A stretch of 37,999 nt of DNA from Roseobacter weihaiensis (GCF_020622345.1 NZ_JACNMO010000037.1:1-37999), one strand, 5' to 3'. Numbered from the stretch's first letter, positions 25,438 through 34,927 are shown. A program made the numbers and translations. The notes: generated from the letters alone by a model not told the origin.

Positions 25438-26655
25438 TCAGGGCAAGCGCCAAAGCGCTTGGCCTAAAACGAGGAGAAAACATGCGACAAGCCCGCCCGC
25501 GCCAATCAGAACGGACCGCAAACCGAAGTAGTCGATGGCGATGCCCAGGGCGAGCCCACCCAGCGCCGCGCCTAGTCGCAGAACCATACCCCAAAGCGAC
25601 ATCACGCGGCCTCGCTCGCTGTCGGCAACTGTCAGCTGGACGAGAGTATTGCCGCCAGCACCGCGCATCACCAGCGCAGCACCAAGGGCGAAAAGACATA
25701 CTCCCGCCTGCCACAGGGAGATCGAGGCCGCCAACGCAATCGCGGCGAGTGACGCTGCAAATCCGGCACCGAGCACGCGAAGGCGTAAAGCGCGCGTGCC
25801 CGTCTCGCCCCCGCTGCGCCACGTCATCCAAAGGCTGCCCGCTAAGGCCCCGAGACCCATTGATGCACTCAACACGCCAAGCGTTCCGGCATCGCCGTTC
25901 AGAAGTTTGCCCGCCACGACCGGCAAGAGATCGATCACTGGGCGCAAGAACAAGGCGAAACCAAGATGCATGGCCATCAGCGGACCAATTAGCGGGTCGG
26001 AACAGGCACGGGAGGCCGCGGCCCCGAATGCGTGTAAATGAGACCCTATCCGACCCTCCTGAAGCCGCACGTGGGGTACGCTCCCGAGGATTACGACGAA
26101 AGCGAGAGAGGTGATTATGGCCAAGACAAATACCGGTCCGGCGCCCATGGCTGCAATCAACACTCCAGCGAGCGCGGGGCCGATGAAGCCTGCAAGGTGG
26201 AAGGTGACAGAGCCAAGCGGCACGATCGTTGCCAAGAGCGCGCGCGGTGATACATCCGACAGGATTGACTTCATCGGACCGGTCGCTACAGCCTGAAAGC
26301 ACCCGCTCAGCGCACCCATCGCAAGGATGCTGACCAAGCTCATGGAATTTGTAACGATCAGCGCCACAATCCCCAGGGCCACCAGCGCACTTCCGGAAAA
26401 GCACACCCGCAGTACCAGTGCTGCGCCCAAACGATCTGCCAGAACGCCCCCCCATGGCGTCAGAACGAGGGTGGGTGCCAATCGCACGAAAGCCAGAACG
26501 CCAACCCACGAAGCCTGGGCCGTCAAGTCCCAGACAATCCAGGCCAGACCGATCCGTTCGAGCCAGATACCGGTCGCTGCCAGCATCCTGCCGAACAGAA
26601 AGATCGCGACACGCGGCAGGTGCAAGAGCTCCCTGGTTGAATGCCAACCGCTCAT
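25438..26655 (-). CDS. MFS transporter of the EntS-like (MFS_3) type
   Basis: The 405-residue protein has about 12 membrane helices and begins SGWHSTRELLHLPRVAIFLF; GGVLADRLGAALVLRVCFSG carries the cytoplasmic loop motif of the superfamily after helix 2. It most resembles the MFS_3 group that includes drug and siderophore exporters. It starts 12 bases after the stop of the dehydratase gene, and so belongs to the catabolic operon, where it may export a product or take up a related acid. The direction of transport is not clear. Confidence 0.82.
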   Translation of the reverse strand: MSGWHSTRELLHLPRVAIFLFGRMLAATGIWLERIGLAWIVWDLTAQASWVGVLAFVRLAPTLVLTPWGGVLADRLGAALVLRVCFSGSALVALGIVALIVTNSMSLVSILAMGALSGCFQAVATGPMKSILSDVSPRALLATIVPLGSVTFHLAGFIGPALAGVLIAAMGAGPVFVLAIITSLAFVVILGSVPHVRLQEGRIGSHLHAFGAAASRACSDPLIGPLMAMHLGFALFLRPVIDLLPVVAGKLLNGDAGTLGVLSASMGLGALAGSLWMTWRSGGETGTRALRLRVLGAGFAASLAAIALAASISLWQAGVCLFALGAALVMRGAGGNTLVQLTVADSERGRVMSLWGMVLRLGAALGGLALGIAIDYFGLRSVLIGAGGLVACFLLVLGQALWRLP

Positions 26656-26667
26656 CCTGGCTGTTCC

Positions 26668-27834
26668 TCACTGGTCGACCACGAAGCCATCGGCGTGGGC
26701 GCGCATGCCCACCTTTTTCGCCACCACGGGTGCCGTTCGACCGATGTCGGTCAAGCCGGTCCCAAGCCCGGGCGCGGTCGGGATGCTGGCATAACCCTGT
26801 GAGACGGTTGGTCTCTCGGTCACAAAGTCCCACCCGCGCAGCAGCCTGTCGAGTTGATCCATCTCAACCGTGCCAATCTCGACCGTCGGAAATTCCTGGA
26901 TGACGAAATTGGGGATGCTCGCAGCGAGATGCAGACACGCCATCAGCGATACCGGCGACAACGGGTTGTGCGGGATGACCCCTATGTCGAAGGCCTCACA
27001 GAGCGCCGCGATCTTGCGGGCGCCAGTAATGCCGCCGCACAGGCAGACAGATACGCGTGCAAAGGACAGCGCACCATGCGCAACATGCGCCTGAAACTCT
27101 TGTAAAGTCGCAAAGCGTTCGCCTGTAGCCACGGGAACACCAATGGCCGCGGCGACGCGCACCATGCTGTCGGCACTGGTCGGCGGGATCGGGTCTTCGA
27201 AGAACAGAGGTCGATGCGGTGTGATTTCTCGTGCCAGCGCAATTGCCTCAGGCGGACTGAGACGTCGATGGATCTCGATGCAGAGGTCTATATCCGGACC
27301 CAGTTCGGCGCGGAGATCGGCCACAAGTGCCGCTGCCTCTTCAATTTTGCGAGAATGAGCTTTCTCATACGGCACTGAACGATCTTCATCGAGAAACGGG
27401 TTGAGATGACCTATTGCCGTAAAGCCCTGGGCCTTTCGCACGAGACAACGGTTAATCATTTCTTGCGGTGTGGCGGCCTTTACATGGGCGTAGAGCCTGG
27501 CTCCGTTCCGGGTTGGCCCGCCCAGAAGAGCATGGATCGGCAGTCTGGCCGCCTGCCCCTTGATATCCCACAAAGCGATGTCGATCGCGCTGATCGCACC
27601 GCCTGCAACGGCGCCTTGGAACCAGGCGAAGCGCTGCATCACGTTCCAATGATGCTCAATCGGGCCTGGGTCCTTGCCGATCAGATATGCGCCAAACTTC
27701 TCTATGGCGGTCCGCGCAGCCTCAAGATGTCCCCATGTGCCACATTCGCCAGTGCCAACCAGCCCTGTGTCGGTTTCGATCTCCACAAAGAGGTAACGGT
27801 CGGAAAGGTAAGGCGTAACGCGCGCAATCTTCAT
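26668..27834 (-). CDS. Enolase-superfamily sugar-acid dehydratase (mandelate racemase/muconate lactonizing type)
   Basis: The protein has 388 residues from the ATG at 27834, which overlaps the upstream stop as ATGA. The N-terminal capping domain spans about 1-125. In the barrel the metal ligands are Glu187 in CIEIHRRLSP, Glu213 in FFEDPIPP and Glu239 in ATGERF, and His289 in VIPHNPLSPVS is a probable catalytic base. The usual Lys-x-Lys on the second strand is replaced by AIGHLNPF (His143), as in mannonate/galactonate-dehydratase-like groups. Acid-sugar dehydration is likely; the substrate is unknown. Downstream comes a hydroxy-acid dehydrogenase that could use its product. Confidence 0.85.
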   Translation of the reverse strand: MKIARVTPYLSDRYLFVEIETDTGLVGTGECGTWGHLEAARTAIEKFGAYLIGKDPGPIEHHWNVMQRFAWFQGAVAGGAISAIDIALWDIKGQAARLPIHALLGGPTRNGARLYAHVKAATPQEMINRCLVRKAQGFTAIGHLNPFLDEDRSVPYEKAHSRKIEEAAALVADLRAELGPDIDLCIEIHRRLSPPEAIALAREITPHRPLFFEDPIPPTSADSMVRVAAAIGVPVATGERFATLQEFQAHVAHGALSFARVSVCLCGGITGARKIAALCEAFDIGVIPHNPLSPVSLMACLHLAASIPNFVIQEFPTVEIGTVEMDQLDRLLRGWDFVTERPTVSQGYASIPTAPGLGTGLTDIGRTAPVVAKKVGMRAHADGFVVDQ

Positions 27835-28928
27835 GTAAGCGCCCCTGTCACAGCAGCATCCGCCCCCCGGGTCTGCACGCGCGTTCCGAAATTCGCGCAA
27901 AGCTCGCTGAGATGAGCCATGACGCTAGCGCCGTAACCGACCGAGGGGTCAAGGAGTTCCACGAGGTTCTCTTCGCCGCGGCGTGCGGGCACGATGGCGA
28001 TATCTGCAATGCGGCCTGACCTGACAAGGAGCCGAAGTACCAGACCTTCCAGGTGGCGGTTGCGCATCTTTTGGCCGTCAAAGGCGAAGTTTCCCAAGCT
28101 GTAGAAGACTGGCATGTCACCGATGAACTCGACCCCTTGGATGACATGGGGATGGTGACCAAAGATCAGATCGACCCCCTCGTTTGCTGCGGCGCGCGCG
28201 ATTTCGCGCTGATACTGCTGGGTCTCGGGCGAAGAGGAGATGCCCCAATGGCACGAAACGATCAAAGTATCGCACTGCGCCCTGGCCGCGCGCACATCGG
28301 AGCGAAATTGCATAAGTTCATCGGTATCGACCCAAGTCGACACCTCCGGCTTGTCGCCTGGCATCTCGAGCACGCGGCGCCCCGGTGTCCAGCCGGTGTG
28401 AGCACGAATCGTGGCACACCCGGGCCGTCTTGGACCGGCAGGCATGATGTTTGGGTGGAACACAGAGGTGTAGCTCAGCAGGCCGATTTTCGTGGATCCC
28501 AAGAGGAACAGTGCCGGCGCGCGCGCTGCCGCTTCGTTTTCACCGACGCCAGCCATCGGTAGCCCTGCATTCCGGCAGGCAACGGCGGTGTCGACACAGG
28601 CCTGACCGGGATACGCCACGTTCGATGCACAGGCTACCGCGCTGAAGCCTGCCGTTTTCAGCCCCTTGGCCACATGCATTTCCGAGTGTCGCCACCAAGA
28701 CTTGAAGGGAATGTCCGGTGCTTCGGGATCCTCCGAAGGTGTTGTCAACATACCCTCCATCTGGCCGATCACCCCGTCGGCAGAATCGAATGTTGCTTGC
28801 ACCCGCGCAAAAGCTGTTGCCGCGTCATCACGGCCAAGGACGTTGGTATCGCCAACCACCAGAAGAGTGGCGTCGCCAGCCTCGGGGATCACTGAAAACG
28901 GCCATGCTATGGGAGCGGAGTAGTTCAC
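27831..28928 (-). CDS. CapA-family (PgsA-like) metallophosphoesterase-fold protein
   Basis: The 365-residue protein lacks a signal peptide, so it is probably cytosolic. The C-terminal half keeps CapA motifs: VSCHWGISSSPETQQYQREI, DLIFGHHPHVIQGVEF and VFYSLGNFAFDGQ. The N-terminal motifs diverge: NLE is IGQMEG and the NNH metal ligands read ASNVAYPG, so the metal site may be altered. CapA proteins act in poly-gamma-glutamate metabolism, but relatives of this kind occur in peptide-transport operons. It lies between the fused ATPase and the dehydratase with four-base overlaps on both sides, suggesting a hydrolytic step on the imported compound. Confidence 0.82.
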   Translation of the reverse strand: MNYSAPIAWPFSVIPEAGDATLLVVGDTNVLGRDDAATAFARVQATFDSADGVIGQMEGMLTTPSEDPEAPDIPFKSWWRHSEMHVAKGLKTAGFSAVACASNVAYPGQACVDTAVACRNAGLPMAGVGENEAAARAPALFLLGSTKIGLLSYTSVFHPNIMPAGPRRPGCATIRAHTGWTPGRRVLEMPGDKPEVSTWVDTDELMQFRSDVRAARAQCDTLIVSCHWGISSSPETQQYQREIARAAANEGVDLIFGHHPHVIQGVEFIGDMPVFYSLGNFAFDGQKMRNRHLEGLVLRLLVRSGRIADIAIVPARRGEENLVELLDPSVGYGASVMAHLSELCANFGTRVQTRGADAAVTGALT

Positions 28929-30667
28929 GTTTCGGTCCTTTCTGTCTTGTAGCGATGCCGGGTTGCAAGCCGGCGCGCGCGCGGGTTGGGATGCGGCACC
29001 GCGGACAAAAGCGCCTTGGTATAGCCGTGTTGTGGTGTCGTGCAGACCTGGTCGACCTCACCGATTTCGACGATCTCACCCTGCCGCATCACTGCTACAC
29101 GGTCGCAAAAGTATCGGATCACGCTGATATCATGACTGATAAACAAAAAACTGAGGCTCATGCGCTTCTGGATCGACAACAACAGCTCCAGAACCTGTGC
29201 GCGCAGAGAAACGTCAAGCGCACTCGTCGCCTCATCGGCGACGATGATCCGGGGCTCCGGTGCTAGAGCGCGCGCGATGCCAATACGCTGGCGCTGACCG
29301 CCGGAAAATGCGTGGGGGTACCGTTCCATCACCTGAGCAGGCAGGCCGACCAGGTCGAGCAACTCCTTGACCCGCGCATGGCTGTCCGAACTGGACCATC
29401 CGGAGTTGCGCAATGGTTCGGCGATGATCTGTTCAACCGTCATCCGGGGGTTCAGCGAATTGTGGGGGTCCTGAAATACCATGCGGATGTCGCCATAGAT
29501 GTCGCGCATCCCCTCGCGATTGAGCGCGGTCACATCGACCGCGCCGCCAGCACGCCCGTGATAGAGCACCTTGCCGGCTGTGGGTTCGACCGTCCGCAGG
29601 ATCATCTGGCCGAGCGTTGTTTTGCCCGATCCGCTCTCGCCCACAATCCCCAGTGTTTCGCCGTCGCGCAACGTGAAAGAGGCGGACTTCACAGCCTCTG
29701 TTCGCACAGTGGTCTTGCGGATGAAGCCTGTGCGTTTCTCGAAGGTTTTGGTCAACCCTTCGACCATAAGAATGGAGGCGCCTGCTCTAAATGGTGGTTT
29801 GGCCTCGGCCCTTGCCTCAAGCTTGCGCGCGGTGCCGATCAGCATGCGGGTATAGGGGTGTTCAGGCGCGTGGAAGATATTGTCAACCGGGCCTTGCTCG
29901 ACGACTTTGCCGCGAAACATCACGCAAACCTCATCGGCGATCTCGGCGACGACGCCCATGTCGTGGGTAATGAACATCACGCCCATGCCATGATCTGCCT
30001 GGAGCCGCGCGATCAAGTCCAAGATTTCTGCCTGAGTCGTGACATCGAGGGCGGTGGTCGGTTCATCTGCGATGAGGACATCCGGCTCACATGCCAGCGC
30101 CATCGCAATCATGGCGCGTTGGCGCATGCCACCTGAATACTCGAACGGATACCGGTCGGCCGCAGCTTCGGGTTCTGAGATTTCGACTTGCCGCAGCAGT
30201 TCAAGAACCCGCTTGCGGCGCGCGGGTTTGTCGAGATTGGTATGCAGGACAAGCGACTCTTCGATCTGGAACCCGATCTTGTGGACCGGCGACAGCGAAC
30301 TCATCGGTTCTTGAAAGATCATCGAGATGCGCGCGCCGCGCACCGCGCGCATCTTGGCGCTGCGGGGGTCGAGCGCGGCAAGGTCTATGGTGCTCCCGCG
30401 TCGGCGATGCAAGACCATCTGGCCGGACACGATTTTGCCGGGGCTGGGCACGATTTGCAGGATCGAGCGCGCGGCGACGCTTTTGCCAGACCCGCTTTCA
30501 CCAACGATGCAAAGGGTCTTGCCCCGCTTGACCGTGAAGCTGATATTCTCAACGGCCTTGAGGACGCCCTGCCGCAGCGCAAAATGCGTGCTCAGGCCGC
30601 GAACCTCCAGCACCGGGTCGGCGGCATTCGGCGATTTATCCTGAAGGGTCCCATCCATGGCCGTCAT
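28925..30667 (-). CDS. Fused double ATPase of a dipeptide/oligopeptide-type ABC importer (DppD-DppF fusion)
   Basis: The 580-residue protein contains two complete nucleotide-binding domains. The first has Walker A GESGSGKS at 56-63, signature YSGGMRQRAMIA and Walker B LIADEPTTALD; the second (from about 300) has GESGSGKT, FSGGQRQRIGIARAL and IVADEATSALD. Each ends in the Opp-type tail (HPYTRMLIG and HGYTKALLSAVP). Such fusions are common in alphaproteobacteria. The start overlaps the permease stop by four bases and its own stop overlaps the CapA start. Confidence 0.95.
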   Translation of the reverse strand: MTAMDGTLQDKSPNAADPVLEVRGLSTHFALRQGVLKAVENISFTVKRGKTLCIVGESGSGKSVAARSILQIVPSPGKIVSGQMVLHRRRGSTIDLAALDPRSAKMRAVRGARISMIFQEPMSSLSPVHKIGFQIEESLVLHTNLDKPARRKRVLELLRQVEISEPEAAADRYPFEYSGGMRQRAMIAMALACEPDVLIADEPTTALDVTTQAEILDLIARLQADHGMGVMFITHDMGVVAEIADEVCVMFRGKVVEQGPVDNIFHAPEHPYTRMLIGTARKLEARAEAKPPFRAGASILMVEGLTKTFEKRTGFIRKTTVRTEAVKSASFTLRDGETLGIVGESGSGKTTLGQMILRTVEPTAGKVLYHGRAGGAVDVTALNREGMRDIYGDIRMVFQDPHNSLNPRMTVEQIIAEPLRNSGWSSSDSHARVKELLDLVGLPAQVMERYPHAFSGGQRQRIGIARALAPEPRIIVADEATSALDVSLRAQVLELLLSIQKRMSLSFLFISHDISVIRYFCDRVAVMRQGEIVEIGEVDQVCTTPQHGYTKALLSAVPHPNPRARRLATRHRYKTERTET

Positions 30668-31845
30668 TCGCTGTAAGGGTCAGCGGCATCGCGCAAACCA
30701 TCCCCGAGGAAATTGAGCGACAGGACAGCGATCACCACAGCCAGCCCCGGCATCAGGAGCCACGGCGCAGTCGCCACGGCGCGCACGTTCTGCGCCTCTT
30801 GCAGCAACACGCCCCAACTCACCACAGGCGGCCGCAAACCGATTCCGAGAAAGCTGAGCGCCGTTTCAGCAAGGATCATAGCGGGGATGGCCAACGTCAG
30901 CGTGGCGATGATGTGGCTAACGAAGCTGGGCGCCATGTGGCGAACTATCACCCGCAGCTCGCTTGCGCGGTCAAGTTTGGCGGCAATAACGAAGTCGTCG
31001 TTTTTCATCGACAGGAACCTGCCACGAACCTCGCGGGCAAGTGACGTCCAGCCGATAAGGGAGATCAGTACGGTTATCACGAAATAAACCGCCAATGGAG
31101 ACCACGCCGCCGGGATCGCTGCTGCCAAGCCCATCCAGAGCGGAATTGTAGGGATCGCCTTTAAAAGCTCGATCAAACGCTGCACCGCATCGTCGACCCA
31201 GCCGCCGTAATAGCCGGAAATGCCGCCCAACAGCACCCCAAGACCCAGTGAAACGGCGACCCCCACCAGTCCGATGGACATTGATACGCGGGCACCGTGC
31301 AGGATGCGGCTCAACATGTCACGGCCCAGACGGTCCGCACCCAGAAGATAGAACGGTTGCCCCGGTTCCTTCGGGCCGATCAGCTTGCGCTCCATCTCGA
31401 TCAGACCAAGCATTCTGTAGGGCTCGGACCGGACAAAGAACCCGATTGGTACAATCTGCTCTTCGTCGGCTGTGAAAACGCGACGGATCGCAACCGGATC
31501 GACTTCGACCTTGTAGCCAGTGACATGGGGTTGAAATCCCTGCCCTTCAACGAACAATCCGATGCTCTGCGGTGGGGCATAAGTGTAGCGGGGATGAGTG
31601 GCATTGGGATCGGCGGGCGCGATAAAATCGGCAAAGAGCGCAACGAAATAGATTGCCAGCACAATCACTCCGCTGATCATCGCAAGCCGATGCTTGCGGA
31701 ACTTCCACCACATGAGTTTCCACTGGCTCGCGGTCGCCAGATCAGCGCCGGTGATATGGCCGCCCTGATCTGGCGACCAGTCCATATCTGTCGCGGACAA
31801 GCTTTCACCGGTGGCGGGGGGGTCGAACTGGGTGCCGTTACTCAT
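30664..31845 (-). CDS. ABC transporter permease, DppC-like
   Basis: The 393-residue protein has a 50-residue cytoplasmic N-terminus (WKLMWWKFRKHRLAMISGVI before the first helix), then a large periplasmic insertion (about 75-180, YTYAPPQSIGLFVEGQGFQP), then five helices with the permease signature ELRVIVRHMAPSFVSHIIAT. The insertion is longer than in classical DppC proteins and is typical of a subset that handles larger substrates. Overlaps of four bases on both sides couple it to its neighbours. Confidence 0.93.
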   Translation of the reverse strand: MSNGTQFDPPATGESLSATDMDWSPDQGGHITGADLATASQWKLMWWKFRKHRLAMISGVIVLAIYFVALFADFIAPADPNATHPRYTYAPPQSIGLFVEGQGFQPHVTGYKVEVDPVAIRRVFTADEEQIVPIGFFVRSEPYRMLGLIEMERKLIGPKEPGQPFYLLGADRLGRDMLSRILHGARVSMSIGLVGVAVSLGLGVLLGGISGYYGGWVDDAVQRLIELLKAIPTIPLWMGLAAAIPAAWSPLAVYFVITVLISLIGWTSLAREVRGRFLSMKNDDFVIAAKLDRASELRVIVRHMAPSFVSHIIATLTLAIPAMILAETALSFLGIGLRPPVVSWGVLLQEAQNVRAVATAPWLLMPGLAVVIAVLSLNFLGDGLRDAADPYSE

Positions 31846-32828
31846 TCGTAGGAAATCCTCGGGTCAAGCCAGGCCAGCAGAAGATCCGAAATCAGGGTGC
31901 CGATCACGGTCAGAACGGACAGGATGAGTATGAAGCTGCCGGCAAGGTACATATCCTGTGATTTCAGAGCGGTCAGAAGGACCGGGCCTGTGGTCGGCAG
32001 ATTCAGAACGATAGACGTGATCGCCGCCCCGGAGATCAGCGCGGGGAGCTCCCAGCCAACCTGGCTGACGAACGGATTAAGCGCTAGGCGCACCGGATAG
32101 CGCAGAAGCAAACGCCCCTCGCTCAGCCCTTTGGCACGGGCGGTTTCGACATATGGTTTGTTCAGCTCATCCAGCAGATTGGCGCGCATCACACGGATTA
32201 GCCCGGCGGTCGACGCAGTGCCGATGATGATTACCGGGATCCACAGATGCGCCAGCAGATCGACCAGTTTGGCCCAGCTCCACGGTGCATCCTGGAACTC
32301 TGGGCTGAACAGGCCGCCCACCGATTGTCCGAATACGGTTAGCGAGACATACATCAGCACGAGCGCCAGAAGGAAATTGGGGATGGCGAGGCCGAGAAAG
32401 CCGAGAAACGTGAATGTGTAGTCGCCAAGGCTGTATTTCCGGACGGCCGAGTAAATGCCAATCGGAAAAGCGACCATGTAGACAAAAATCATGGACGCCA
32501 GCGAAATCAGAAAAGTCAGCCCGACCCTGCCCCAAAGAACATCCGACACGGGGCGCTGGTATTGAAAGGACCAGCCGAAATCGCCCTGCAAAACGTTACC
32601 AATCCAGACGAAGTATTGCGTCACCACATTGCCATCGAGCGCATAGCGCTGTCGAAGCAGTTCGACCTCGCGGGCACTGATGTCGCCGCCACCTGCTTCA
32701 AGTGTCGCAATGTAGCTGTCGAGGAAGTCTCCCGGTGGCAATTGCACGATGGCAAACGACACCAATGAGATCAGTAACAGCGTTGGCACCATGTAGAGCA
32801 GGCGTTTGATCACATATCGCATCAGCAT
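31842..32828 (-). CDS. ABC transporter permease, DppB-like
   Basis: The 328-residue protein starts MLMRYVIKRLLYMVPTLLLI, the usual DppB start, with six helices and a periplasmic region between helices 1 and 2 (GDFLDSYIATLEAGGGDISA). The signature EGRLLLRYPVRLALNPFVSQ is the coupling-helix region that meets the ATPase. The ATG at 32828 has only a weak site upstream; the ATG two codons later is equally possible. It follows the solute-binding protein gene by 78 bases. Confidence 0.93.
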   Translation of the reverse strand: MLMRYVIKRLLYMVPTLLLISLVSFAIVQLPPGDFLDSYIATLEAGGGDISAREVELLRQRYALDGNVVTQYFVWIGNVLQGDFGWSFQYQRPVSDVLWGRVGLTFLISLASMIFVYMVAFPIGIYSAVRKYSLGDYTFTFLGFLGLAIPNFLLALVLMYVSLTVFGQSVGGLFSPEFQDAPWSWAKLVDLLAHLWIPVIIIGTASTAGLIRVMRANLLDELNKPYVETARAKGLSEGRLLLRYPVRLALNPFVSQVGWELPALISGAAITSIVLNLPTTGPVLLTALKSQDMYLAGSFILILSVLTVIGTLISDLLLAWLDPRISYE

Positions 32829-32906
32829 GCGGGAGAGCCCTTTCAGAAAACGGCTTGCCGGAACCGGAACGGCCCCCGCCGCTCCGGTTTCCGGAGGATA
32901 GGCAAC

Positions 32907-34793
32907 TTAGTTCGTGCCACCTTCATAGTACCACGTTGGCGGGTTCAGCGGCCCCGGCGGAGCAAACCAATAGCTTCCCTGGATGGATTGCGGAACATTC
33001 CGCATGTTGGCGTTGACGATGCCGTAGCTCGACAGCGGCACTGCGATGCCAATGTTGTAAAAGTCCTCCGCTGCGTTCGCGAGAATCTCCTTCATCATCT
33101 CAACCCGGGCGTCCTGGTCCGCTGTCGCATTGATCGCGTTCCAGAGTTCGATCTGACGCATGACGTTCGAAGGCGGTTGCTCACCCCCTTCACCACGGTA
33201 CCAGTCAAACCACGGAATCCCGTAGGCTGCGTTGTGATGCATCGGCACCCAAGGTGTCGGGCGCAAAAAGGCGTCGCGCGCACCGCCCGGGAAGTCTTCG
33301 ATGATCACATCGTGCTGATTGGCGTTCTTGCGCGACCGCACGAGAGAACGATCCACGACATCCACACGGGCATCGACACCGACCTCCTTCCAGTACTCCA
33401 CCAGCATCTGCCCGATATCTGCCATAAATGTCTTGTCAGCGCGGGTCAGCAGGGCGAACTGGATCCGCTTGCCATCAGGTCCGAGCCGGAACCCCTCTGC
33501 ATCCTTCTCTGGGAACGCCTTATCAAGATACACATTCGCTTTCGCGACATCATATTCGAGGAATTGCGTCGCAAGCTGCTCGTTATAGAGCAACTCATAG
33601 CTCGGCAGCACCGCAGTCTGGAGGGGCTGCGCCTGACCGATGAAGACCAGATCAATGATTTCCTGACGATTGATGGCGTGGCTCAGCCCAGCACGAAAGT
33701 CTTTGTTGCGCAGCACTTCGCGAAGCACCGAGTCTTTGTGCATCTGGTTAAAGGCATAGTTGGCAAGGTTTGAATCCGACGGCGTCATGTCCAGGAACCG
33801 ATAACCGCCCTGCTCCATACCGTCGAACAGGACCGCTTTGTTTTCCGGATCGTTGATCAGCGCGGCAATCATGTCGATCTCGCCTGCAAGCGCCTTGAGC
33901 AGGAGCACTTGCGGATCCTGCACCACCTCATAAACTACCCGATCGATGTATGGCAGCTGGTTCCCCTCGGCGTCGACCTTCCAGTAGTAAGGGTTTCGCT
34001 CGGCAACAACGCGCGACCCCGCGCCAAGAGGGGTGGTAATGACCCACGCGTTCAGGCTCGGTTTGTCAGTGTTCAGCCAGGTGTCAGCCCTCAGTGCGAA
34101 GAGTTCCTGCCAAGTGTTGACCCCCGCCGTACTTACCATTGCCTCAAGGTCTGCATTGGTGTGATCGGCGTGGAACTGGCGCATGTAGTGTTCGGGGTAC
34201 TTGGTGAATGCATCCCCTCCGATGGCCGTGGTCACCTGCGCCATACCATCCAGAAAGGACGCGTTCGGTATTGGAAACGTCACCTGCACCTTGTAGTCAT
34301 CGATCATCTCTACGACGCCCGGACCGGCACCCGTGATCATGTAGTCGGGAAACGGATCAAGATCTGGGTTTTGCCAGACCTCGTAGGCAAACATCAGATC
34401 ATTGGCATCGAAGGGCTCACCATCGGACCAGCGCATCCCCTCGCGCAGGTCAATCGTGTAGACTGTGGCTTCGGCGTTGATCTCGATTGCTTCGGGAATG
34501 TTGGGCACAGTTCCGGACCAGTCAGGCGTCCAGTGCACCATATTGTCGTAGCCCACCGTCCGCAGATTCCACGTTGGCGCACTTTCACGCATCCCGGTGC
34601 GCCAGGTGCCGCCATACACACCAATTCCGTCTGGTGTTTCCAGAACACGTGGATTGGCAGGCAATCGTTCCTCCAGCGGCGGCAGCGCACCTGCCGCAAC
34701 GCGCTCGGCCAGCATCGGTGCCTCGTCAGCTAAGGCGATACCTCCGGCAACGATCGCCGTCGGACATAGAATAGCAATTGACATAAGTCGCAT
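32907..34793 (-). CDS. Periplasmic solute-binding protein, family 5 (peptide/nickel type)
   Basis: The 628-residue protein has a signal peptide (MRLMSIAILCPTAIVAGGIA, then LADEAP). It is about 100 residues longer than classical DppA proteins. Typical motifs are TVYTIDLREGMRWSDGEPFD with AND after it, the strand DYKVQVTFPIPN, and RAGLSHAINRQEIIDLVFIG. The ending WFAPPGPLNPPTWYYEGGTN is characteristic of a subgroup found with long DppC permeases. GGGAGGAG precedes the ATG. As the first gene of the operon it defines the imported substrate, which cannot be read from the sequence. Confidence 0.93.
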   Translation of the reverse strand: MRLMSIAILCPTAIVAGGIALADEAPMLAERVAAGALPPLEERLPANPRVLETPDGIGVYGGTWRTGMRESAPTWNLRTVGYDNMVHWTPDWSGTVPNIPEAIEINAEATVYTIDLREGMRWSDGEPFDANDLMFAYEVWQNPDLDPFPDYMITGAGPGVVEMIDDYKVQVTFPIPNASFLDGMAQVTTAIGGDAFTKYPEHYMRQFHADHTNADLEAMVSTAGVNTWQELFALRADTWLNTDKPSLNAWVITTPLGAGSRVVAERNPYYWKVDAEGNQLPYIDRVVYEVVQDPQVLLLKALAGEIDMIAALINDPENKAVLFDGMEQGGYRFLDMTPSDSNLANYAFNQMHKDSVLREVLRNKDFRAGLSHAINRQEIIDLVFIGQAQPLQTAVLPSYELLYNEQLATQFLEYDVAKANVYLDKAFPEKDAEGFRLGPDGKRIQFALLTRADKTFMADIGQMLVEYWKEVGVDARVDVVDRSLVRSRKNANQHDVIIEDFPGGARDAFLRPTPWVPMHHNAAYGIPWFDWYRGEGGEQPPSNVMRQIELWNAINATADQDARVEMMKEILANAAEDFYNIGIAVPLSSYGIVNANMRNVPQSIQGSYWFAPPGPLNPPTWYYEGGTN

Positions 34794-34927
34794 GGTGATA
34801 CTCCTCCCAAAGTGATCTCCAGGGCCCTTTTTGTTGAGGGCCTCCGATTAGGATTGCGTCACAACCTATAATCGTCAAATATCAAATTGGGGGGTTAGTA
34901 TGACGCTGAGTTATAGGATTGCGATCC
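34794..34927. promoter_or_regulatory. Divergent control region with candidate LysR operator
   Basis: The decamer TAGGATTGCG occurs twice as a direct repeat (34849-34858 and 34914-34923). CCTATAA (34865-34871) and TTATAGG (34911-34917) are an inverted pair. The second copy lies against the LysR start. LysR regulators bind divergent intergenic regions and control both their own gene and the neighbouring operon, so these are good candidates for its sites. Confidence 0.55.

Noticed and set aside
25412-26833. 473-codon minus-strand frame over the MFS gene
   Set aside because: Arg/Gly-rich alternative frame of the MFS transporter; the MFS frame has helices and family motifs.
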